From Lachnospiraceae bacterium UBA5902 (GTDB taxonomy: Bacteria; Bacillota; Clostridia; Lachnospirales; Lachnospiraceae): a stretch of DNA of 8,518 nt. The stretch is from contig DJEI01000004.1 in NCBI GenBank assembly GCA_002431865.1, positions 352 through 8,869 on the forward strand. Direction: 5' to 3'. The notes below the pieces were generated by a model. It searched no databases and was not told the origin of the DNA. It saw only the letters and a program-made list of their open reading frames with translations. The position numbers were made by a program, and so were the translations under genes. Below are positions 1 through 7,292 of this stretch, piece by piece (the stretch's first letter is position 1; each line of letters begins with the position of its first letter).

Positions 1-607
1 AGTAGATGCATAGGGCATCGGTATCTGTAAACTCTGTTCGATCTTCTCCTGTGAAAGTTTCGTCGACAGGAATACAGCACATCAGATCAAGGCTTTTGTC
101 GGTTTCAGCCATGCGCACTGTGAACATGCGGGAGGTCATGGACATCTTCCCGGTTCTGGCAGCAGCAATGTATGTATCACGCAGTTTGATCGCTGCATCT
201 TTTGCGTCTTCACATTGATATCTGCGGCAGAAACAGACCTGCTTAGGGAGACGTACGCGATGGATGCTGAGATCCCCCGGTTTGGCGGCTCGCACCTGAA
301 GCAAATGGATATTGCGATCCAGATTGGCACGCAGATCCATCAAACGTGCCAGATGATGATCAAGGTTTGCCGTATCATAATAATATTCTTTGATTTCAGC
401 AAGGGAAAGTCCCAAGGTCTGCAATGAACGGATGGAGCGGATCTGCGTCATATTATCTGCTGTATAATAGCGGTATCCGCTGTTTTCATCCTTCACAGCA
501 GGTGTCAATAATCCCATTTCTTCGTAGACTAAAATAGTTTTTCTTGTTACTCCAAGAATCTTTGCAATCTCTCCGATTTTAAATAAACTTTCATCGTGCT
601 TTTTCAT
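1..607 (-). CDS. MerR-family transcriptional regulator with GyrI-like effector domain (partial, C-terminus off the window)
   Basis: This open frame begins at an ATG at 607-605 and runs without a stop to the left edge, giving about 202 residues of an incomplete protein. A GAGGGGA ribosome binding site lies just upstream (about 611-617). Residues 9-28 form the MerR helix-turn-helix (FKIGEIAKILGVTRKTI), followed by the wing motif GYRYY at 44-48 and the second helical pair (SLAEIKEYYYD). A dimerisation helix follows (about 80-105), and residues from about 115 onward look like a GyrI-like ligand-binding domain. Such proteins bind a dyad in an over-long promoter spacer and twist the DNA to activate transcription when an effector, often a hydrophobic or cationic drug-like compound, is bound. 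The gene is divergent from the surface-protein gene and its probable operator lies between them. The effector cannot be told from the sequence. Family assignment is secure; the target assignment is inference. Confidence 0.93.
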   Translation of the reverse strand, partial: MKKHDESLFKIGEIAKILGVTRKTILVYEEMGLLTPAVKDENSGYRYYTADNMTQIRSIRSLQTLGLSLAEIKEYYYDTANLDHHLARLMDLRANLDRNIHLLQVRAAKPGDLSIHRVRLPKQVCFCRRYQCEDAKDAAIKLRDTYIAAARTGKMSMTSRMFTVRMAETDKSLDLMCCIPVDETFTGEDRTEFTDTDALCIY

Positions 608-648
608 ATTTCCCCTCGTTTAGTGAAAAAAATAACAATCTGCGTTGC

Positions 649-679
649 TTGACTCGTACCTTGAGGTACGATTTATAAT
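649..679 (+). promoter_or_regulatory. MerR-type promoter and operator for the surface-protein gene
   Basis: A consensus -35 (TTGACT, 649-654) and -10 (TATAAT, 674-679) are separated by 19 bp rather than 17. The spacer holds a perfect inverted repeat, TCGTACCT-tg-AGGTACGA (654-671), centred between the two boxes. A 19-bp spacer filled by a dyad is the hallmark of promoters activated by MerR-family proteins. The divergent neighbour is such a protein. The direction of the -35/-10 pair points to the gene at 721, with a predicted start near 686 and a short leader of about 35 nt. Confidence 0.85.
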
Positions 680-720
680 GATTCTAGCAAATTGTTTAAA
701 TATTTACAAGGAGAATGCAT

Positions 721-3700
721 ATGAGAACACGAAATAGGGTGAAAAAAGGAATTGCAGTGCTGCTTTCCGGCGTCCTGGCGTTTGGAATGGTGGCAGGCAT
801 CGTGCCGGGAAGCACATTGCGTGCGCGGGCGGCAAGTGCAGATGGAAGCGAACCGGTTTTGGCATATTATGCGACAAAAGAACAGCTGATGGATGACACA
901 TTTGCACCGGATGAAAATGGAAAACCAAAAAATATTGGCAAGTTGCTGTTTGGCTATTTTAAGCAGAGTAGTACCTTTGACAACCTTCAGTCGCAGGTAT
1001 GGTATGTTTTAGGCGCAGACAAGGGCGTAAACGGGGGGCAGAATAATACCGTTATCTTTGCCGAACAGCCGATTGTGTGGAATGCAAGGTATAACAATGA
1101 CCAAAAGGACAGAGCTTATCAGAGCAGTAATGGAACTTACGCCGATGGAAATCCAAAGACTGTATATGCCAGTCATTACGGAGCCAGTGAATTGCGCACG
1201 ACCTTGCAGGAAGTAGTTGCCAAAAGAAGCAGCAGTGATGACAGAACATATTTTTCGGATGGAGAGAAGGCGTTATTACAGAAGACAACGATAACGACAA
1301 AGGATATAAAGAACGATAAAGAATATACCACTTCGGATGAATTATATGCATTGGAAGGTAAAAATGGAGAATCCGTACTGTACGCAGGAAGTAACAGCGA
1401 TATTGTGCTGGCAGCCGATCCATATTGGAATCATGTACGCAGCACATATTATGGGAACTTCTGGTTACGGTCTGGCAGCAGCTCGGAAAAGTTTTCAAAG
1501 GCTGAGGCTGTGGACGTTGCAGGTCTTGGCTCAAATGTGGGATGGAATCAATCCAATTCTTATGGTTTTGTCCGTCCGGCAGCGAATTTGGATTTAACAA
1601 ATGTTCTTTTTGCATCGTCTGCGATTGTATCTCCAACGAGTTATACCGCGGCATGGAGTATAAAAAATTATGATGCGATGACACTGAGACTGGATGGAAA
1701 AGCAAAAGGTATGGATATTGGTACCATAGAATACAATCCAGACGAGGGTGTGATAAAAGCAGTAAGAGGAAGACTGAATGACGATTACATGTATGGCTGG
1801 GGATACGGAGACATGTATTATGATGATACATATGACGACAATTATAATTATGTATCACTTGTTATACAGGGAGGCGGATCTACAAATCCGTGGAGTTATA
1901 GCAAAGAAATTACAGGAACAGAGTATATAGACAGTGCAGATATCAAGTCAGCATTGGCAGCGCATGATGTTGATGCAGGAGATCTTGATTTAAGTGAATG
2001 TAAAATCTGGCTGGAAACAACAGGTTATTTCTATGAGATAACTTACGCGGTTGAAGCGACAGAGACACAAGCAAATCTGGATTCGGAAATTGACAGCGTG
2101 GCTGTCCGGGGGATTGATGCACCAGAAGCCGGAACGGTGTTAGATACTTCGGCTATATGTAGTACGGCTGGCGTAAGCACAACGAAACCGGCTGTCACAT
2201 GGACACCAGATGATGAAACCGTAGGATATGATACAAGCTATACAGCAAGTGTTACACTTGAAGCAAAGAAGCATTACAGCTTTGCGGATTCTGCAACAGC
2301 AATTATCAATGGTAAAAAAGCAAAGGTTACAAAGAATGACGATGGAACATTGACAGTTACATATACATTCCCGAAAACAGAAGCACAGGCACCTGCCGAA
2401 CCGGAACATACACATTGTATCTGTGGCAGGGAAACCGCAGAGGAGGGTGGGGAGTCCCATTCTCACACAGAGCAATCGTGGACAGGCATAAGCAGTTTGG
2501 ATGAAATCAAAAATGCAGGCTATTATTATCTGAAAGACAATATCGTACTTACAGATACATGGGAAATGAATGTTGCGGATGGCGTATTCCTGTGTCTGAA
2601 CGGTTATACTATAACCGGCGCAAATGAAAAGACAGTTATTACGAACAATAAGGAACTTACGATTACTGATTGCCATAGCGGAAGCGAAGCGGGTAAGATC
2701 ACACACAACACTGGTGAGACAGGAAGAGGTATTAAGAATAATGGTACGCTTGTTCTCTATAATGGCTGTATCACTGGAAACACAGCGTCAGGTGAAAATG
2801 GCGGTGGCGTATGGAACTATTATGCGACATTCTCTATGTTAGGCGGAAGCATTACAAATAATGAAGCTACAAAGAAGAATGATTATACAGGCTGTGGTGG
2901 TGGTGTATATAATGACAGCAACTCAACATTTAAGATGGCGGGAAGTGCGGTTATCAGTAATAATACTGCAGAAGATGGTGGCGGCGTATACAATTATTAC
3001 TATGTGGATATGTATGGGAATTCTGCCATCAAGGATAACGAAGCAAGAACCGGTGGTGGTGTTTGGAATGGTGGAAGCTCAGGAACTGCACGATTTACGA
3101 TGCACGATGAAAGTACGATCAATGGAAATACTGCAACGTGGTCTTGTGGCGGTGGAGTATTTACCTGCGAAGGATATTTTGGCATAGAAGAGAATGCTTC
3201 AATTACAGGAAACCGGGCTTCACAGAGTATCGGTGGAGGTGTATATCACAGTGGTACACACTTTGAGATGAAAGGCGGTAGTATCACCGGGAATACGGCA
3301 GGTTCGTCATTTGGCGCAGGAATCTGTGTTAACAGTGCCAATCCGGTAAAATTAGAAGGAAAAGTAACGATTACTGGCAATACAGCCCAGGGAGGCAGTG
3401 AAGCAAATTACTATCAGATGAGTGATCATATCATCGAAGCAGATGGACTTACGGAAGGTTCTATGATTGGAATTGAAGTGGCGTATGAGAGATTTCCAAG
3501 GACAGAGCCGGCAGTCATGACAAATGAGGGGTGTAATCCCGCGTATTTTAGTTCAGATAGTTCCAGCTGTTCAATTGTGAAACTCGGAAATGCTGTGGCT
3601 CTGATGTATGTGCAAGTTCCAGAAATCGTGAACCATCCACAGGATGTATCTGTAAAAGCGGGAGAGACAGCGACGTTTACTGTGGAAGCAACCGGTACAG

Positions 3701-5532
3701 ATTTATCTTATCAGTGGCAGATCGATAGAAATGATCGAAAAGGTTTCGTGGATATTGACGGAGCAACTGAGGCAAGCTATACGACGGGAGTGACAGATGG
3801 GACATGCAATGGATTTAAGTATAGGTGTAAAATCAGTAATTCTCGAAAATCTATAACAACATGGACAGCCGTGTTGACGGTGACGGAAACTATAAAGAAA
3901 TACACGATCACAGCATCAGCCGGGGAAAATGGAAGCATTTCTCCAAGTGGCGAAGTAGAGGTCGAGGAAGGAAACCGTCAGACATTTACGATTGTTGCAA
4001 ATGAAGGCTATGAGATAGAGTCATTGAAAGTGGACGGCGCAGAGATAGACAGTGTTACAAGCTATACATTTGAAAATGTAACCGCAGCTCATACGATAGA
4101 GGTCACTTTTAAAGCACAGGAGATTATTGTTCCGCCATCTGTCGAGAAACCAACGATTACTTCCCAGCCGCAAAGTGTATCTGTGGAGGTTGGAGAACAG
4201 GCGACATTTGCGGTAATAGCAAGTGGCGAGGGTATAACCTATCAGTGGCAGATCGACCGGAATGACGGAAATGGTTTTGTGGATATAGATGGAGCAACCA
4301 GCACAAGTTACATGACGGGGGCAGTTGATAAGGATTGTAACGGATTCAAGTATCAGTGTGTGATCAGTAATGCAGGAGGTTCTGTGACTACAGAGGTGGC
4401 AACTCTGACAGTGACAGAGATGGTAATACCACCGGTACCTGCGAATAAATACACGATCACAGCATCAGCTGGTGAAAATGGAAGCATTTCACCGAGCGGC
4501 GAAGTAGAGGTTGAGGAAGGAAACAATCAGACATTTACGATTGTTGCAAATGAAGGCTATGATATAGATTCCTTGAAAGTGGACGGCACAGAGATAGGCA
4601 GTGTTACAAGCTATACATTTGAAAATGTAACCGCAACTCATACGATAGAGGTTTCTTTCAAGGCACAGGAGATTATTGTTCCGCCTTCTGTCGAGAAACC
4701 AACGATTACTTCCCAGCCGCAAAGTGTATCAGTGAAGGTTGGAGAGCAGGCAACATTTGCGGTGACAGCAAGTGGCGAGGGTATAACCTATCAGTGGCAG
4801 ATTGACCGAAATGATGGAAACGGATTTGTTGATATTACGGGAGCAACTGGTGCAAGCTATGTTTCTTCTACGGTTGATAAGGATTGCAATGGATTCAAAT
4901 ATCAGTGTGTGATCAGTAATGCTGGAGGTTCTGTGACAACAGAAATCGTTACGTTGACGGTTACAGAAAATACGACACCAGAACCAACACCAACGCCAGA
5001 ACCAACACCGGAACCGACACCAGATCCAACACCAGTCCCAGCGCAATACAAGATTGTTGAAGGTGCAAACAGCGCATGGACACAGAATACAGATGGAAGT
5101 CTTGTCATCAAGGGCGATGGCGAAATTTCAAAATTCCAAAGTGTGAAGGTAGATGGTGTAATTATTGATACGAAGAATTATACTGTTACCGAAGGCTCAA
5201 CAATTATCACATTGAATGCAGATTACCTCAAGACATTGTCGGTGGGAAGTCATGCATTTGAAATTGTCTGGTCAGATGGTTCAGCGAGCACGAACTTCAC
5301 AGTTGTTAAAAATACAACGGTAGAAAGTCCAAAAGAAACGGTTGACAATAATAGTAATAATTCCAGTGACAATGCAAAGACGAATGTTACAGATGCGAAA
5401 AATGACAACCAGAATGTGACAGCGACACAGACAGGAGATCCTATGAATCTGACACTCTGGGCAGTCCTTCTTATGGCATCACTGTCGGGTTGTGCAGGAA
5501 TGATCGTAAGAGGAAAGAAGCATTACAAGTAA
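721..5532 (+). CDS. Giant modular surface protein: DUF6273-like head, beta-helix, Ig-like and InlB-like repeats, TGD-type wall anchor
   Basis: The protein has 1603 residues. I chose the ATG at 721 because AAGGAG at 708-713 sits 7 nt away; an in-frame ATG at 715 would be only 1 nt from it. Residues 1-38 are a Sec signal peptide (charged start, hydrophobic core, ARAASA). Then come a DUF6273-like domain (about 65-300; WYVLG, WLRSG and GFVRPA motifs), a Tyr/Asp-rich loop (about 353-378), a beta domain (about 456-554), a His/Cys island (HTHCICG, about 563-587), and a right-handed beta-helix with seven GGGV[WYF]-type turns (about 594-890). Three Ig-like domains (about 966-1057, 1144-1233, 1327-1415) alternate with two InlB-like repeats (about 1059-1133, 1243-1316). 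A Pro/Thr linker (1418-1441), another beta domain (to about 1530), an Asn-rich spacer, the motif ATQTGD (1568-1573), a membrane helix and a KKHYK tail follow. Probable role: wall-anchored adhesin or glycan-binding protein; no catalytic residues are evident. Confidence 0.93.
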   Translation: MRTRNRVKKGIAVLLSGVLAFGMVAGIVPGSTLRARAASADGSEPVLAYYATKEQLMDDTFAPDENGKPKNIGKLLFGYFKQSSTFDNLQSQVWYVLGADKGVNGGQNNTVIFAEQPIVWNARYNNDQKDRAYQSSNGTYADGNPKTVYASHYGASELRTTLQEVVAKRSSSDDRTYFSDGEKALLQKTTITTKDIKNDKEYTTSDELYALEGKNGESVLYAGSNSDIVLAADPYWNHVRSTYYGNFWLRSGSSSEKFSKAEAVDVAGLGSNVGWNQSNSYGFVRPAANLDLTNVLFASSAIVSPTSYTAAWSIKNYDAMTLRLDGKAKGMDIGTIEYNPDEGVIKAVRGRLNDDYMYGWGYGDMYYDDTYDDNYNYVSLVIQGGGSTNPWSYSKEITGTEYIDSADIKSALAAHDVDAGDLDLSECKIWLETTGYFYEITYAVEATETQANLDSEIDSVAVRGIDAPEAGTVLDTSAICSTAGVSTTKPAVTWTPDDETVGYDTSYTASVTLEAKKHYSFADSATAIINGKKAKVTKNDDGTLTVTYTFPKTEAQAPAEPEHTHCICGRETAEEGGESHSHTEQSWTGISSLDEIKNAGYYYLKDNIVLTDTWEMNVADGVFLCLNGYTITGANEKTVITNNKELTITDCHSGSEAGKITHNTGETGRGIKNNGTLVLYNGCITGNTASGENGGGVWNYYATFSMLGGSITNNEATKKNDYTGCGGGVYNDSNSTFKMAGSAVISNNTAEDGGGVYNYYYVDMYGNSAIKDNEARTGGGVWNGGSSGTARFTMHDESTINGNTATWSCGGGVFTCEGYFGIEENASITGNRASQSIGGGVYHSGTHFEMKGGSITGNTAGSSFGAGICVNSANPVKLEGKVTITGNTAQGGSEANYYQMSDHIIEADGLTEGSMIGIEVAYERFPRTEPAVMTNEGCNPAYFSSDSSSCSIVKLGNAVALMYVQVPEIVNHPQDVSVKAGETATFTVEATGTDLSYQWQIDRNDRKGFVDIDGATEASYTTGVTDGTCNGFKYRCKISNSRKSITTWTAVLTVTETIKKYTITASAGENGSISPSGEVEVEEGNRQTFTIVANEGYEIESLKVDGAEIDSVTSYTFENVTAAHTIEVTFKAQEIIVPPSVEKPTITSQPQSVSVEVGEQATFAVIASGEGITYQWQIDRNDGNGFVDIDGATSTSYMTGAVDKDCNGFKYQCVISNAGGSVTTEVATLTVTEMVIPPVPANKYTITASAGENGSISPSGEVEVEEGNNQTFTIVANEGYDIDSLKVDGTEIGSVTSYTFENVTATHTIEVSFKAQEIIVPPSVEKPTITSQPQSVSVKVGEQATFAVTASGEGITYQWQIDRNDGNGFVDITGATGASYVSSTVDKDCNGFKYQCVISNAGGSVTTEIVTLTVTENTTPEPTPTPEPTPEPTPDPTPVPAQYKIVEGANSAWTQNTDGSLVIKGDGEISKFQSVKVDGVIIDTKNYTVTEGSTIITLNADYLKTLSVGSHAFEIVWSDGSASTNFTVVKNTTVESPKETVDNNSNNSSDNAKTNVTDAKNDNQNVTATQTGDPMNLTLWAVLLMASLSGCAGMIVRGKKHYK
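3901..4971 (+). repeat. Tandem 549-bp (183-residue) duplication inside the surface-protein gene
   Basis: Copy 1 starts at 3901 and copy 2 at 4450, an exact offset of 549 bp that holds across the whole unit (for example GTCGAGAAACC at 4141 and 4690). Each copy encodes one InlB-like repeat, a short EIIVPPSVEKP linker and one Ig-like domain. Long stretches are identical or nearly so at nucleotide level, including silent positions, so the duplication is young or kept uniform by recombination. Similarity fades after about 4971 where the Pro/Thr linker begins. A third, more divergent Ig-like domain precedes the array (about 3619-3892). Confidence 0.92.
4978..5043 (+). repeat. Short Pro/Thr linker repeat (EPTP, about 12-bp period)
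   Basis: A low-complexity run encodes repeated EPTP/DPTP units between the last Ig-like domain and the C-terminal region of the surface protein. Such linkers usually serve as extended wall-spanning or hinge segments. The short period makes length changes by slippage possible. Confidence 0.85.
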
Positions 5533-5560
5533 ACTTGAAGAATCTTATATAGACTGAATA

Positions 5561-5606
5561 AAAACAGGCTTTACTGACGTGAACGTGTTGGAAAAGCCTG
5601 TTTTTT
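5561..5606 (+). terminator. Rho-independent terminator of the surface-protein gene
   Basis: AAAACAGGCTTT (5561-5572) pairs perfectly with AAAGCCTGTTTT (5593-5604), giving a 12-bp stem with a 20-nt loop followed by a T run. It begins 28 bp after the TAA stop at 5530-5532, so the surface-protein gene is probably monocistronic. Confidence 0.9.
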
Positions 5607-5678
5607 ATATGAAATTATAAAAAGATTTAATTTTTGAAATATTACGTAGACAAATCCATAGATCCGTGATAAAACTAG

Positions 5679-5700
5679 GTTAGTTAAAGCTAACACTAAC
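5679..5700. promoter_or_regulatory. Candidate operator: GTTAG/CTAAC inverted repeat
   Basis: GTTAG (5679-5683) is followed six bases later by CTAAC (5690-5694), and an overlapping pair GTTAGT (5679-5684) and ACTAAC (5695-5700) is also present. GTTAG/CTAAC half-sites resemble the core of DtxR/IdeR-type metal-regulator boxes, but the spacing is not the canonical one. It lies just upstream of the possible promoter of the broken hydrolase gene. The identity of any binding protein is inference. Confidence 0.35.
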
Positions 5701-5707
5701 GCTTGCT

Positions 5708-5736
5708 TTGATATGTATTAGCTTTGATAACATAGT
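5708..5736 (+). promoter_or_regulatory. Possible promoter of the hydrolase gene
   Basis: TTGATA (5708-5713) and CATAGT (5731-5736) are separated by 17 bp, upstream of a GGAG ribosome binding site at 5757-5760. The -10 is weak, and other pairings in this AT-rich stretch are possible. The preceding strong terminator makes an independent promoter likely somewhere in 5607-5757. Confidence 0.35.
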
Positions 5737-5767
5737 AAAAGTATGATTCAAAAATTGGAGAGAAAAA

Positions 5768-6698
5768 ATGAAAAAACAATTCTTTGAAATTGAAAAAGAT
5801 GGGTTCTATGGAACGTATTATGCAAATCCAAAGGGCGCAGACTGTGCCATGATTGGATTGTTTGGTGATGATCCGAATGACTATATGGCAAAATGCGGCG
5901 CGAAATGGTTACATAAAAACGGTGTCAATGCACTTTGCATATCACCGGGAAAGAAAAATTACAGTCATGTCAATAACCCATTGGAGAGAATTGAGGCGGC
6001 AATCCAGTGGTTGAAGGATAATGGAAACCGCAGGATCGGCATTATGGGAATGAGTACCGCAGGTATGGATTCGCTTGTTGCTGCATCCTATTTCCCGGAT
6101 ATTACACTGACATTTGGACTGACTGCCAGCGATTTTGTATGGCAGGGCTTTGAGCAGGGGGGAGAAAGATGGATGCAAGGAATGGCCGGTTCCGGGAACG
6201 TCGACGCTCTCATGGAGAGGCAAGCCACTTCCGTATATGCCGTTTGTGTATGAACATCCGGTGTATTGGCAGAAAATAGAAGAGGAGACAAAGGGATCCG
6301 GGGATATTGAACGATCTACCTGTCTGTTTATCGATTCAGAAAAAGCAAGAGAACATACCGAAGAGGAAATGATCAAGGTGGAGAATATCAAAGGCAGATT
6401 GTTCCTGATCGGTGCGGATGACGATTCCTTCTGGGAAGCAGGCAAATATGTCCGGCGGATGGATCAGCGACTGAAAGAACGCCCGCATACTTGTCAATAC
6501 GAAGCACTTGCATATGAGCATGGCACGCATTTTGTATTGCCGGAATCCATGCTTCGGAAGGCGTTGCCGGTCGGACTGAAATTTGTGATGCGGTTTATCT
6601 TCAAGGCAGCTAAGGACTATCCGAACGAGTGTGAAGCAACCAGAAAGGATATCGACAGAAAACTTTCGGCTGCATTAAAAGAGTGGCAGGAAGAGTAG
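5768..6698 (+). pseudogene. Alpha/beta-hydrolase (acyl-CoA thioester hydrolase/BAAT C-terminal-like), frameshifted
   Basis: The ATG at 5768 has GGAG 7 nt upstream. The first frame reads about 130 good residues, including the nucleophile elbow GMSTAG with Ser96 and the segment TASDFVWQGFEQ. It then passes a run of six G at 6157-6162 and continues as unrelated sequence to a stop at 6253. The +1 frame from about 6159 carries the rest of the fold: GEKDGCKEWPVPG, LSWRGKPLPYMPF, the acid loop IGADDDSFW (Asp codons 6417-6425) and HGTHF (His at 6528-6530), ending at 6698. Removing one G gives a continuous 309-residue protein of about the expected length with a Ser-Asp-His triad. As written, serine lies in one piece and aspartate and histidine in the other, so neither would be active. 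The downstream piece has no good ribosome binding site. The cause could be a true mutation, slippage in the G tract, or a sequencing error. The substrate is unknown. Confidence 0.85.
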
Positions 6699-6707
6699 AA
6701 AATTTAT

Positions 6708-6735
6708 TTGATATAGACTATAATGAGGGTATTAT
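6708..6735 (+). promoter_or_regulatory. Possible promoter of the ybaK-like gene
   Basis: TTGATA (6708-6713) and TATTAT (6730-6735) are 16 bp apart, between the hydrolase stop and the next start. A TATAAT at 6719-6724 lacks a matching -35. No terminator separates the two genes, so co-transcription is also possible. Confidence 0.4.
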
Positions 6736-6756
6736 ATCAGAGAAAGAGGCAAAAAC

Positions 6757-7239
6757 ATGGGTAAAAAAGAAGAGAAAACAAATGTGATGCGTCTGCTTGA
6801 ACAGGCGAAAATTGAATACAAGCATTATTGCTATGCAGGCACGGATGCGGTCGGCGGCATGGAGGTAGTAGAGGTGCTGCACCAGAATCCGAATCAGGCA
6901 TTTAAGACGCTGGTGACGGTCGGTAAATCCGGTGAGCATTATGTGTTTGTGATACCGGTCAATCAGGAGCTGGACTTGAAGAAGGCGGCAGAGGCTGCCG
7001 GGGAGAAATCCATCGCGATGATCAAGTCAAAGGAATTGCTGCCGTTAACCGGATATATTCACGGCGGATGTTCACCGCTTGGAATGAAGAAGCAGTTCCG
7101 TACATTATTTCATCAGACCGCCAGTGATTTTGAGACAATTATGTTCTCAGCCGGAAAGATCGGTTATCAGGTGGAAGTGAATCCGGAAGCGCTTCGGAAG
7201 ATCTTGAAATATGAAACCTGTGATCTGGTTAAGGAATAA
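6757..7239 (+). CDS. ybaK: YbaK/EbsC-family aminoacyl-tRNA deacylase (Cys-tRNA(Pro) deacylase type)
   Basis: This 160-residue protein matches the usual length of the YbaK/EbsC family. An AGAGG site (6745-6749) lies 7 nt before the ATG. Recognisable family features are the segment QAFKTLVTVGK, whose Lys50 corresponds to the conserved functional lysine, and the glycine-rich GGCSPLGMKKQF at about 103-114. Known members remove cysteine mischarged onto tRNA(Pro) by prolyl-tRNA synthetase, acting in the cytoplasm as a trans-editing factor. The exact substrate of this copy is inference, since the family also includes deacylases with other specificities. Its neighbour aspS also concerns tRNA charging, but aspS has its own promoter and T-box leader, so the two are probably not one unit. 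I see no hairpin terminator between this stop and the T-box promoter at 7258. Confidence 0.92.
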   Translation: MGKKEEKTNVMRLLEQAKIEYKHYCYAGTDAVGGMEVVEVLHQNPNQAFKTLVTVGKSGEHYVFVIPVNQELDLKKAAEAAGEKSIAMIKSKELLPLTGYIHGGCSPLGMKKQFRTLFHQTASDFETIMFSAGKIGYQVEVNPEALRKILKYETCDLVKE

Positions 7240-7257
7240 AAAAATCGTATAAATCCC

Positions 7258-7286
7258 TTTACATTTGCCGATAATTAGCTTATAAT
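7258..7286 (+). promoter_or_regulatory. Promoter of the T-box/aspS transcript
   Basis: TTTACA (7258-7263) and a perfect TATAAT (7281-7286) are 17 bp apart, only 19 bp after the ybaK stop. The predicted transcript start near 7293 places the whole T-box leader in the RNA. Confidence 0.75.
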
Positions 7287-7292
7287 CGAAAC

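Noticed and set aside
715..720. An earlier in-frame ATG at 715 for the surface protein
   Set aside because: It is only one base from AAGGAG (708-713), too close to be used; the ATG at 721 has ideal 7-nt spacing and a typical signal-peptide start.
1052..1858. A 268-residue open frame on the minus strand
   Set aside because: It is antisense to the DUF6273-like part of the surface protein, is rich in His, Cys and Leu in a non-protein-like way, and has no ribosome binding site.
6135..6236. Independent gene starting at ATG 6135
   Set aside because: No ribosome binding site precedes it, and its sequence from about 6159 is simply the continuation of the hydrolase in the shifted frame.
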